Source: an uncultured Bacteroidales bacterium (lineage in GTDB: Bacteria; Bacteroidota; Bacteroidia; Bacteroidales; P3). From it: a DNA stretch of 64,000 bases. The translations under genes were made by a program, and so were the position numbers. Location: positions 25,340 to 89,339 of the forward strand of contig ONCC01000003.1 in NCBI GenBank assembly GCA_900316235.1. Reading direction: 5' to 3'. The notes under the pieces were generated by a model, which did not search any database, was not told the origin of the DNA, and was given only the letters and a program-made list of their open reading frames with translations. The stretch's first letter is position 1. Each line of letters starts with the position of its first letter. Positions 19,194 through 27,428 of the stretch are shown piece after piece.

Positions 19194-21113
19194 AGCATCG
19201 TCGAAGTGTTGTAAATCGATGACGGCATCTTCCCACTCCTGCATATTGCGGTCGAGGGAGTCCTTCAACGACTGGTATTCCTTGTAGAAATCGGGGGCCT
19301 GTGCCTCGCCCCTGGCCAGGATGGCGTCCTTCGCTGCAATCTCTGCCTCCAAGGCTTCAATCTCCTGCTCCTTCTGATTAACGGCATTCTGCAACTTGCG
19401 ACGCTCGCGCTCGCGCTCCTTGCTTTGCTCATAGGCCTGCTTGGAGGCGGTGGCTTCTTTAGTATTTCTAGTAGAACTAGAATTACTAGAACCACTAGTT
19501 ATACTAGAATTACTAGCTTCTAGAAACTCCATGATATCCCCCTTGAACTCATGCACCGCGCCATCGCGGAACTCGTAGAGTTCGTCGGTGAGGCCGCTGA
19601 GGAAGTCGCGGTCGTGGCTGACCACGATGAGGGTGCCGGTGTATTGCAGGAGGGCATTCTTCAAAATATCCTTGGAGTTCATATCCAAGTGGTTGGTAGG
19701 CTCGTCGAGGATAAGAAGGTTGCTGGGCGTGAGCAGCAATTTAGCCAACGCTAGACGCGCTTTCTCTCCACCACTAAGCACCTTGACCTTCTTGTCGATG
19801 TCATCGTCACCAAAGAGGAAACTGCCAAGGATGTTACGGATCTTGGGCCTTATGTCTCCCTGAGCGATGTCATCGATGGTCTCAAAGACTGTTTTGTCGA
19901 GGTTGAGCATGGCTGCCTGGTTTTGGGCATAGTAGCCTAGTTGGACACCAGCACCAAGCTTGAAAGTACCAGTGTAGTCGTTGATGTCGCCCACGATAAT
20001 CTTGGCCATGGTAGACTTACCCTCACCGTTGCGACCCACAAAGGCCACCTTTTTGCCCGAGGTGAGCAGGAAGTCAACATTGTCGAACACCTGATTGTCT
20101 CCATAGGCTTTTCCCAAATGCTGTGCCTCAACGACAATCTTGCCACTATGAGGCGCCGGAGGAAACTGGAAATGGATACTTTCAGTGGACACCTCGTCAA
20201 TCTTTATCTCCTCCATGCGTTCGAGCATCTTCACGCGGCTCTGCACCTGCTTGGCCTTGGTGGCCTTGTAGCGGAAGCGCTCAATGAAAGCCTCAATCTG
20301 CGCCACCTGACGTTGCTGGTTCGTCAACTGTGCCATCTGGCTGGCACGGCGTTCCTGCATTTGGACAACATACTCGCTGTAGGGACATTTATAGTCGTAG
20401 ATACGGCCAGCAGTAATCTCAATGGTGCGTTTGGTGATATTGTCGAGGAAAGTGCGGTCGTGCGAGACGAGCACCACGGCTCCGGAGTAGGATGCGAGGT
20501 AGTTCTCAAGCCATTGGATAGAGACGATATCAAGGTGGTTGGTGGGCTCGTCGAGAAGCAGGAAGTCGGGGTGACGCAACAGCAGCTTCGCCAGCTCCAC
20601 GCGCATCTGCCAGCCGCCACTGAACACCGCCACGGGACGGTCAAAGTCCGAATGCTTGAACCCGAGGCCCAACAGCACCTTCTCAGCCTGCTCCTGCCGA
20701 CGGCTGCCGCCAAGCAACGCCAGATGCTCCGTCACCTCGTTATGGCGTTCTAACAAGCGCGTATATTCGGCACTCTCATAGTCGGTGCGCTCGGCAATCT
20801 CGGCGGTAAGACGTTCCTGTTCATGTTCGAGGTCATCAAGGGCGCTGAAGGCCGTCATGGCCTCCTCGAGGACTGTGCCTATGGCATCGGGCACCATCTC
20901 TTGTGGCAAGTAGCCCACCGTCTGACCGCTGGCAATGACAAGGGTACCGCTCTCCGGCTCTTGCCAACCGCAAAGAATCTTCAATAAAGTGGACTTGCCA
21001 GCACCGTTCATGCCCACGAGACCTATACGGTCATGGTCACCGATGTTGAACGTGACATGGTCAAAGAGGTTGGTGCCAGTGAATTGCACCGAAAGGTTGT
21101 TAACACTTATCAT
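19173..21113 (-). CDS. ABC-F family ATP-binding protein (YbiT/Uup-like ribosome-associated ATPase)
   Basis: The 646-residue cytosolic protein has two ABC ATPase domains and no membrane segments. The first (about 1-260) has GMNGAGKSTL (about 34-43) and LLLDEPTNHLD. A charged linker follows (about 240-320, with RFRYKATKAKQVQSR typical of ABC-F). The second (about 330-540) has GRNGEGKSTM, LSGGEKARLALAKLLL and LILDEPTNHLD. The C-terminus (about 560-646) is a coiled coil (KEQEIEALEAEIAAKD). ABC-F proteins act on the ribosome E site in translation or antibiotic protection; which applies cannot be told from sequence alone. A Ser/Asn/Thr-rich stretch between domain 2 and the coiled coil is encoded by a 9-bp tandem DNA repeat (19476-19520). 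The last codons lie in an 11-bp tandem array. Confidence 0.92.
   Translation of the reverse strand: MISVNNLSVQFTGTNLFDHVTFNIGDHDRIGLVGMNGAGKSTLLKILCGWQEPESGTLVIASGQTVGYLPQEMVPDAIGTVLEEAMTAFSALDDLEHEQERLTAEIAERTDYESAEYTRLLERHNEVTEHLALLGGSRRQEQAEKVLLGLGFKHSDFDRPVAVFSGGWQMRVELAKLLLRHPDFLLLDEPTNHLDIVSIQWLENYLASYSGAVVLVSHDRTFLDNITKRTIEITAGRIYDYKCPYSEYVVQMQERRASQMAQLTNQQRQVAQIEAFIERFRYKATKAKQVQSRVKMLERMEEIKIDEVSTESIHFQFPPAPHSGKIVVEAQHLGKAYGDNQVFDNVDFLLTSGKKVAFVGRNGEGKSTMAKIIVGDINDYTGTFKLGAGVQLGYYAQNQAAMLNLDKTVFETIDDIAQGDIRPKIRNILGSFLFGDDDIDKKVKVLSGGEKARLALAKLLLTPSNLLILDEPTNHLDMNSKDILKNALLQYTGTLIVVSHDRDFLSGLTDELYEFRDGAVHEFKGDIMEFLEASNSSITSGSSNSSSTRNTKEATASKQAYEQSKERERERRKLQNAVNQKEQEIEALEAEIAAKDAILARGEAQAPDFYKEYQSLKDSLDRNMQEWEDAVIDLQHFDDAASLNYR
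19476..19520. repeat. In-frame 9-bp tandem array in the ABC-F gene
   Basis: Five 9-mers begin ACTAG: ACTAGAATT, ACTAGAACC, ACTAGTTAT, ACTAGAATT and ACTAGCTTC. Read on the coding strand they give a three-residue Ser/Asn-rich period between the second ATPase domain and the coiled coil. Degenerate units extend on both sides. Confidence 0.9.
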
Positions 21114-21116
21114 AAC

Positions 21117-21152
21117 AAAAAGAAGGAGCAGCAGACAATCCTACTGCTCCTT
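21117..21152 (-). terminator. Intrinsic terminator downstream of tonB
   Basis: On the minus strand, AAGGAGCAG pairs with a complementary arm about 12 bases on and is followed by a T-rich run (CTTTTTG). It separates the TonB gene (stop at 21176) from ABC-F (start at 21113). Confidence 0.65.
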
Positions 21153-21175
21153 TATCGTTCCAAAACGGACGGGGT

Positions 21176-21862
21176 TTATCTAAGGGTGAAGTTGACCGGC
21201 AGGTTGAACTGCACACGGACAGCTTTACCACGCTGCTTACCGGGGGTCCATTTGGGCATGGACTTCACCACACGGATAGCTTCTGCGCCGCAGCCACCAC
21301 CAATGTCACGGAGAACTTTCGGGTTGGCGATGCTACCATCCTTCTCCACAACGAAAGTCACATAGACCTTACCGGTGATGTTGTTGTCACGGGCGAGCTG
21401 CGGGTACTTGATGTTCTGGGCAAGATACTTGTACAGAGCTTCCATACCACCGGGGAACTCGGGCTCATTCTCAACAACGGTGAAAATCTGGGTTTCGGTT
21501 TCATCCTCTTCCTCTTCGATTTTCACGGGAGCGATTTCGATGTTCTTGGTGTTCTCGTCCACTTCGGCGCTGAAGGAGACCTCCTTGATGTCTTCCTTAT
21601 CGTCGGAGACAACTTCGATAATGGTGGTCACCTCGGGAGCCTCGGGAGGGGGAGGGGGTGGTGGTTCTTGGATGTCGGTCTGGATGATGAGCTCCTCGGG
21701 TTCATCAATCGCCTCACGCTGGAAACCTTCCGACTGATCGTTGTCATACGATTTCACGTTGAAGGCGATGAGGGAAGCTGCGAGAATCACCACCAAGCCT
21801 ATCTCCAGATAGAGACCTCTGCGTTTTTCGAGGTCGGCTTGCGGATTTTTCTTGAGTTCCAT
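21176..21862 (-). CDS. tonB: TonB-family energy transducer
   Basis: The 228-residue inner-membrane protein passes proton-motive-force energy to TonB-dependent outer-membrane transporters. A short cytoplasmic N-terminus is followed by one membrane helix (about 18-36, LEIGLVVILAASLIAF). Next is a periplasmic linker with a proline run (EPPPPPPPEAPEV, about 66-78) and an acidic stretch. The C-terminal TonB domain (about 130-228) carries PEFPGGMEALYKYLAQNIKYP, broken here by family spacing at about 133-153, then GKVYVTFVVEKDGSI and the KSMPKWTPGKQRGKAV core. Length is ordinary. ExbB and ExbD genes are not adjacent. A near-consensus -7 element (TATTTTAG) lies upstream, and a terminator follows. Confidence 0.92.
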   Translation of the reverse strand: MELKKNPQADLEKRRGLYLEIGLVVILAASLIAFNVKSYDNDQSEGFQREAIDEPEELIIQTDIQEPPPPPPPEAPEVTTIIEVVSDDKEDIKEVSFSAEVDENTKNIEIAPVKIEEEEDETETQIFTVVENEPEFPGGMEALYKYLAQNIKYPQLARDNNITGKVYVTFVVEKDGSIANPKVLRDIGGGCGAEAIRVVKSMPKWTPGKQRGKAVRVQFNLPVNFTLR

Positions 21863-22001
21863 ATTATTGTTATTTAATTGTTTATTACCATTTGGGGGTA
21901 TCTTTTTACCCCTTGTTTCGCACCGCTAAAATACGAATTTTTTTTGAATTACAAACAATTTTTTGTTAAAAAAGTTTTAAACAGACCGCAAATTTCCCTA
22001 T

Positions 22002-25000
22002 TTATCCAAGAATAACCTGGCGGACGGAGACCGAGGGTTGCAGGAAGATTAGCCAGCCACTGACCTGGGGATAGCCCATGTCGGCAATGGCACCGCAGTA
22101 GCGGCGCAACTGCCGGTCATATTCCTCGTGGAGGTCGACGCCCGTCTTGAAGTCCACCACCCAGGTCTCACCAGGGGCAAAGACCACGCGGTCGGGACGT
22201 CCTGCCTCGCTACCGTCGGTAAGGTCAACCTCGTTCTTCACCTTGTAGGCCGGGTCGAAGAAGCGCGCCGTATCGGGGTGTGTCAGCACATCACGCACTA
22301 AAGCCTCAAGTTTCTCGCGCTCACCAGTTTCTATCTTTTCCCTCCTCACAAACGACTCGATTATCCCAGGGATATCGTCGTCATTATGCAGAATGGAAGA
22401 GAGCAAGGCATGGGCGTGGATACCGAAGCGTACACGCTCCTCGAGCAGAGGCGTCATAGCCTTCTCCGACGACGAAGCGAAGGCCACCCTTCCCACCCAG
22501 TCGGCTCCTGCCACGGCCTTCAGCCATTCCTCTCTGACGGCCTCCTCCTCTTTCTCCTTGGAGGCTTCCACGTGACGGAAGTCCCCATCGCCGAAGGAGG
22601 TGTGCTCGCCTACAAAGTCATATAGCATGCGGGCATAAGTCATTGATTCACCATCATTTTTAGGTTCCTGACACACCACAAAAAGTTGTTCCCTCGGGCG
22701 AGTAAAGGCTACATATAATATATTAAGGTCGTCGACTGCCGCCGACTCACGTTCACGGTCGCGTTCCTCGTCAAAACGGGTAGAAGCACTTTGGCTGAGC
22801 GAGACGTATGCCGCCGGCAGCGGCTTCTCGCAGGGGGCAAAACCCTTGGCTGCGTCAACCCATATCTCGCTGCCGCGCGAGGTACTGGAGAAGAAGGGAC
22901 ATATCACCACCGAGGCCTCCAAACCCTTGGCTTTGTGGATGGTCATCAGACGCACGGCATCGCCGCCGTCGGACGACGCCGCTGAGAGGTCGGGATGACT
23001 ATCGAACCACTCGAGAAAGTCACCGAGTCCTTGCTTGTGGCGTGCCGAGAAAGCGGCGGCCCTATTGAGCAGCGACGAAGTGTAGGCCATATCCATACCC
23101 TCCAGCCTCAGCCGTCGCAGCAGCTCCTCACAACAGCCATAGAGGTCCATCGAGAGGAGGTAGCCAACATTGAAATCGATGCCGTCACGCTCAAGGGCCC
23201 CCTGAAGGTCGACCGCATCGCCCTCAAGGAATGCCTCGTCATGGCTGGACGATGTGATACCCAGTGCATTAAGACGAAAGAGCAACTCGGCGGCAGCCAC
23301 CTTGTCGCCACTGTCGTTCAGACAACGCATGGCTGCCACCACTGTCATCACGGCTTGACTGTTACGTAAATAGAATGACTCGGCCGACGATTGCGCCACA
23401 TCACTGTGTTCCAATAAATAGGAACCAATTGTGGCAAGTTCTCGCTTGGTTCGTCCAAGAATCATGATATCGCGTGCATGATATCCCTGCTCGCCCATCA
23501 ATCGGTTGATGATTTCCAACACACGGTGGCATATTGCCTCGCGGTCCTCGGGGTCCACAAAGGTAATCCCTACATACCCCTCAGGCCTGTTGTCGCGTCC
23601 CTCGTCGTGCCGCTGGCGCAACTCCTCCTTCCCTTCCGGGGTGTCACCTTCTGGCCCCAAATAGATTTTGCGGGCCAAATCAACGTCGGTATAGCGGTTG
23701 CGTACCAGCCACGAAAAGAAGTCGTTATTGAAATCCACCACAGCATCGGCCGAGCGGTAGTTGACGTCAAGGGAAGTGACGGTGTAATTTCCCGGCATCG
23801 AAAGGCTGGCTCCGTGGAGCGGAAGTCCTTCCACCTTGGGCAACGCAACAAACTGGCGCACATCGCCTTGGCGAAAACGATAGATAGCCTGCTTGCCGTC
23901 GCCAACCACCAGCGACTCCCGGCCTTCGGCCACACCGCCTTCCACCAGCGGCACCAAGTTCTGCCACTGCAGCACCGAGGTGTCCTGGAATTCATCTATT
24001 AGGAAATGGTGGTAGCGGGTGCCCAGACGTTCATAGACAAACGGCATGGGTTCTTCCTGAACTACCTTGTTTATCAATCGGTTAAAATCGGAGAGGTGCA
24101 CCACCTCATTGTCCTTGGCATAGGCCCGCATCTGACGGTCCAACTCGCCGAGCAAAGCCATGGAGTAAAGTCTGCCGAGGAGCAACCGGCAGGTGTTGTA
24201 GTCCACCAGCGGCCCATCGAGCAACTCCTTGATTTTGAAATATATCTCACGCAATGGCTGCGCGATGGTTTCAGTACCGGGGAAGGTAGTCTTCGACTTG
24301 CAGAGCAGGTCGCCGCCGTAGTCCTCATTCTCAAAGACATTCGCGACATAGCTATTGATTGTCAGCGGTTTCTTCTCTCGGACGCTGTCACGGAAACTCC
24401 CCATGCGCGAAAAGAAACCATAGAATCCCGTCTTGCCGCGGTTGCAGTTATCCACCTCCATGCCGATGCTATGCAGCAGCTCCATAGCCTTGATTCCCAG
24501 TGTTTCTACGCGCTTCTCGAAGTCGGCACAGTAGTTCCGGTAATTGGCATGCATATCCATGTAGTCCTGAAGCGAATAGTGTGCAAGGCGACGCAGGTAG
24601 CGGTCGGTCCCCTCGGAGAAGAGCTGGCTGGCAAGGGCGGTGAGCGAGCCCACAATATCGAAACCCTTGTCCTCTTCCATATTGCTGACAGCGAAACGGT
24701 TGACAATCTCGGTCAACGCCTCGTTGCCAGGGGTGCCGACGAGCGACATCAGGCCACTGACGGCATGCTCTATGAGGTCGTCCTGCTCAATCATCACCTC
24801 GAAATTCACTGGCTGTTCCAGGTCGTGGGCAAAGGTACGCACCACACGGTGCATGAAACTGTCGATAGTGCACACCGAGAGGTCGCTGTAACCATGAAGA
24901 ATGGCACTGCGAAGGTCGGAAGCCATATCGCGCAAGTCAGTGTCATTCAGTGCAGGAAGATGTTTGGCGGCACGCTCCTCGTTGAGGGCCGGCAACAGGG

Positions 25001-25271
25001 CACACCCCATCCTCGACTTTCCCGGGTCAGCGCCATGCTCCACCATCTCGCCGAGGTAGTCCATAATCCTGGATTTCATCTCATTGGCAGCCTTGTTGGT
25101 GAAGGTAATGGCCAGGATGCCGCGGAAACGCGTCTTCACGTTCCCCGGACCTCCGGCCATGGCCAGCTTCAGGTACTCCCGCACCAGGTTGAACGTCTTG
25201 CCCGACCCGGCAGCGGCTTTGCAGATGACAAAAGGCCCCTTTGAAATGTTAAAATCACCCATCGAAAACAT
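22002..25271 (-). CDS. AddA/RecB-like ATP-dependent helicase-nuclease (UvrD family)
   Basis: The 1,089-residue enzyme combines a UvrD-type SF1 helicase with a C-terminal RecB-family nuclease and is likely to process double-strand breaks. It has Walker A KAAAGSGKTFNL near residue 19, FLIDEFQDTSVLQW (motif II), DGKQAIYRFRQGD (motif III), VMTIHKAKGLEASVV-type motif V, and LYVAFTRPREQLFV (motif VI). Nuclease residues lie in GRPDRVVF ... WVVDFKTG near the end. An in-frame TTG at 25325 would lengthen it, but the -7 box at 25284-25291 lies downstream of that codon. I therefore start at ATG 25271 (MFSMGDFN); 25262 is also possible. The usual AddB-type partner nuclease is not beside it. Confidence 0.85.
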   Translation of the reverse strand: MFSMGDFNISKGPFVICKAAAGSGKTFNLVREYLKLAMAGGPGNVKTRFRGILAITFTNKAANEMKSRIMDYLGEMVEHGADPGKSRMGCALLPALNEERAAKHLPALNDTDLRDMASDLRSAILHGYSDLSVCTIDSFMHRVVRTFAHDLEQPVNFEVMIEQDDLIEHAVSGLMSLVGTPGNEALTEIVNRFAVSNMEEDKGFDIVGSLTALASQLFSEGTDRYLRRLAHYSLQDYMDMHANYRNYCADFEKRVETLGIKAMELLHSIGMEVDNCNRGKTGFYGFFSRMGSFRDSVREKKPLTINSYVANVFENEDYGGDLLCKSKTTFPGTETIAQPLREIYFKIKELLDGPLVDYNTCRLLLGRLYSMALLGELDRQMRAYAKDNEVVHLSDFNRLINKVVQEEPMPFVYERLGTRYHHFLIDEFQDTSVLQWQNLVPLVEGGVAEGRESLVVGDGKQAIYRFRQGDVRQFVALPKVEGLPLHGASLSMPGNYTVTSLDVNYRSADAVVDFNNDFFSWLVRNRYTDVDLARKIYLGPEGDTPEGKEELRQRHDEGRDNRPEGYVGITFVDPEDREAICHRVLEIINRLMGEQGYHARDIMILGRTKRELATIGSYLLEHSDVAQSSAESFYLRNSQAVMTVVAAMRCLNDSGDKVAAAELLFRLNALGITSSSHDEAFLEGDAVDLQGALERDGIDFNVGYLLSMDLYGCCEELLRRLRLEGMDMAYTSSLLNRAAAFSARHKQGLGDFLEWFDSHPDLSAASSDGGDAVRLMTIHKAKGLEASVVICPFFSSTSRGSEIWVDAAKGFAPCEKPLPAAYVSLSQSASTRFDEERDRERESAAVDDLNILYVAFTRPREQLFVVCQEPKNDGESMTYARMLYDFVGEHTSFGDGDFRHVEASKEKEEEAVREEWLKAVAGADWVGRVAFASSSEKAMTPLLEERVRFGIHAHALLSSILHNDDDIPGIIESFVRREKIETGEREKLEALVRDVLTHPDTARFFDPAYKVKNEVDLTDGSEAGRPDRVVFAPGETWVVDFKTGVDLHEEYDRQLRRYCGAIADMGYPQVSGWLIFLQPSVSVRQVILG

Positions 25272-25283
25272 CGAATTTGGATG

Positions 25284-25291
25284 CAAATGTA
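25284..25291 (-). promoter_or_regulatory. -7 box of the AddA-like gene
   Basis: Minus-strand TACATTTG followed by CA predicts a start point about 8 nt before the ATG at 25271. This argues against the upstream TTG start. Confidence 0.6.
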
Positions 25292-25368
25292 CACCTTTTT
25301 TCCCACACATCAAAATCCACAACAAAATTCACTATATTCCAAATGGTTATACCTAGTACAAAGGCCTT

Positions 25369-25470
25369 ACCAACACCCTACCAACTCCTACCCAACTCCT
25401 ACCGTGGTAGGAGTTGGTAGGGTGTTAATAGGGGGGTGGTAGGGGGTTCATAGGAGATAGGTAGGTAATG
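25369..25470. repeat. Phased inverted array, copy 2 (longest)
   Basis: Two perfect CCAACTCCTAC 11-mers (25381-25391, 25392-25402) lead to a CGTGG centre. Then TAGG recurs at 25408, 25418, 25429, 25440, 25451 and 25462, that is every 10-11 bp. It lies in the 293-base divergent gap between the AddA-like gene and mutA. Unlike copies 1 and 3 it lacks the conserved tail and terminator. Confidence 0.85.
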
Positions 25471-25520
25471 TTTTCTTTTATATAATTTATATTTATTATT
25501 CATAAATAAATATTTTTTCG

Positions 25521-25528
25521 TATATTTG
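25521..25528 (+). promoter_or_regulatory. -7 box of mutA
   Basis: TATATTTG followed by CA lies 38 nt upstream of the mutA ATG in an A/T-rich stretch and matches TAnnTTTG. Confidence 0.65.
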
Positions 25529-25565
25529 CATTTTACTACTAGAAACAAATAAACGATACAACATA

Positions 25566-27428
25566 ATGGAAGACAACAAATTGTTCACCGAATTCCCGCC
25601 AGTCTCGACCGAGAAATGGGAAGAAGTCATCAACAAAGACCTCAAAGGAGCCGACTATGAGAAGAAACTCGTGTGGCGCACCATCGAGGGCTTCAAGGTG
25701 AAACCCTATTACCGTGCCGAAGACCTCGAAGGCCTTGAGTACCTTGACAGTAACCCCGGCCAAATGCCGTTCACCCGTGGCAAGCACACCGACAACAACG
25801 TGTGGGATGTGCGCCAGGACATCCGCATTGCCGACCCCAAGGAGGCCAACCGTGTGGCCCTCGACGCCGTGGAGCGCGGCGCCACCTCGCTGGGTCTCTG
25901 TGCCAAGAACATCAAGACCCTCGACGACATGGCCACCCTCTTCAAAGGCATCTATATCAATGCCGTGAGCATCAATTTCACCTGCTCCGAGGATTACCTC
26001 CAGCTGTTGAAGCTCTATGTCGACTATGCCAACCAGCAGGGTATCAACCCCAAAGAGCTCGAGGGCTCGTGCGAGTTCGACCCCTTCCGCTACGCCCTGA
26101 AGAACGGTAAGTTCCACCGTAGTGAAGAAGGCGACTTCCAGATGGCCAAGGAGTTGGTGGTCTACGCCCATGAAAACCTGCCCAAATTCCGCGTCCTCAC
26201 CGTCCACGGCAGCCTTCTCCACAACGCCGGCTCAAATATCGTACAGGAACTCGGCTTCAGCCTCGCCGCCGCCAACGAGCTGGTGGCCCGTCTGACCGAC
26301 CTGGGTCTCAAGGCCCACCGCGTGGCCAGCCGCATCGTCCTCAATGTGGGCATCGGCAGCACCTACTTCATGGAGATGGCCAAGATTCGCGCCGCCCGCC
26401 TGCTGTGGAGCAAGATCGTGGAGCAGTACAAGCCCGAGTGCGACTGCGCCTACAAACTCTTCATCCACGCCACCACCAGCGAGTGGAACCAGTCGGTCTA
26501 CGACCCTTACGTCAATATGCTGCGCTCGACCACCGAGGCCATGTCGGCCTGCATCGCCGGTGCCGACAGCATCTCGGTGTTGCCCTTCGACAACGCCTAC
26601 AAAGAGGCCGACGACTTCGGTTACCGCATCGCCCGCAACCAGCAACTGCTGCTGAAGGAAGAGAGCTACCTCGACAAGATTGCCGACCCTGCTGCCGGCA
26701 GCTATTATATTGAAAACCTCACCGACCAGATTGCCAAAGGCGCCTGGGAGCACTTCCTCAAGGTTGAGGAACTCGGCGGCTTCTGCAAGGCCATCCGCCA
26801 GGGCTACGTGCAGGACGAGGTGGAGAAGACCGCCCGCCAGCGTGACCTCGACATCGCCACCCGCAAAACCACCATCCTCGGCACCAACCAGTACCCCAAC
26901 CTGCTGGAGAAAATGGGCGAGAAAGTCAAATCGGAGTGTTCGGAATGTTCGGAGAAAACCGAAAATACCGAAATCAAAATTCTCAAGCCCTACCGCGGCG
27001 CCGAGCCCTTCGAGGCTCTCCGCCTGGCCACCGAGCGCAGCGGCAAACGCCCCAAGGTGTTCCTGCTGACCTACGGCAACCTCACCATGCGCAAGGCCCG
27101 TGCCGGCTTCGCCACCAACTTCTTTGGTGTGGCAGGCTACGAAATCATCGACAACCCCGGCTTCGCCTCCGCCGAAGAAGGCGCCAAGGCTGCCCTCGAG
27201 AGCAAGGCCGACATCGTGGTGCTCTGCTCCTCCGATGACGAATATGCCGAAATCACCGAGCCCGCCTGCAAGGCCCTCAAGGGCAAGGTGAAGAGCCTCG
27301 TCCTCGCAGGCTTCCCCAAAGAGATGGTGGAGACCTACAAGGGCTACGGCATCGATGAGTTCATCCATGTGAAAACCAACGTTCTCGAATGCCTCACAGC
27401 CTTCCAGAAAATGTTCGGCATCATCTGA
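25566..27428 (+). CDS. mutA: Methylmalonyl-CoA mutase small (beta) subunit
   Basis: The 620-residue protein is the non-catalytic partner of the B12-dependent mutase that interconverts succinyl-CoA and methylmalonyl-CoA in the propionate pathway. The N-terminus LFTEFPPVSTEKWEEVINKD and VWRTIEGFKVKPYYRAEDL are typical of the small subunit. The TIM-barrel part runs to about 450, and the C-terminal flavodoxin-like domain (about 490-620) lacks the cobalamin-ligating DxHxxG motif, as expected for this subunit. Between the domains is a repetitive SECSECSEK stretch encoded by a 9-bp array. The catalytic subunit gene (mutB), normally adjacent, is missing; an LptF/G gene starts inside the mutA 3' end instead. 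The codons are strongly GC-rich. Confidence 0.92.
   Translation: MEDNKLFTEFPPVSTEKWEEVINKDLKGADYEKKLVWRTIEGFKVKPYYRAEDLEGLEYLDSNPGQMPFTRGKHTDNNVWDVRQDIRIADPKEANRVALDAVERGATSLGLCAKNIKTLDDMATLFKGIYINAVSINFTCSEDYLQLLKLYVDYANQQGINPKELEGSCEFDPFRYALKNGKFHRSEEGDFQMAKELVVYAHENLPKFRVLTVHGSLLHNAGSNIVQELGFSLAAANELVARLTDLGLKAHRVASRIVLNVGIGSTYFMEMAKIRAARLLWSKIVEQYKPECDCAYKLFIHATTSEWNQSVYDPYVNMLRSTTEAMSACIAGADSISVLPFDNAYKEADDFGYRIARNQQLLLKEESYLDKIADPAAGSYYIENLTDQIAKGAWEHFLKVEELGGFCKAIRQGYVQDEVEKTARQRDLDIATRKTTILGTNQYPNLLEKMGEKVKSECSECSEKTENTEIKILKPYRGAEPFEALRLATERSGKRPKVFLLTYGNLTMRKARAGFATNFFGVAGYEIIDNPGFASAEEGAKAALESKADIVVLCSSDDEYAEITEPACKALKGKVKSLVLAGFPKEMVETYKGYGIDEFIHVKTNVLECLTAFQKMFGII
26931..26975. 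repeat. In-frame 9-bp tandem array in mutA
   Basis: Five 9-mers occur: TCGGAGTGT, TCGGAATGT, TCGGAGAAA, ACCGAAAAT and ACCGAAATC. They encode SEC-SEC-SEK-TEN-TEI in the linker between the barrel and the C-terminal domain. Confidence 0.9.

Noticed and set aside
25272..25325. TTG start for the AddA-like gene at 25325
   Set aside because: The -7 box at 25284-25291 would lie within the coding region, and the extra residues do not match the family.
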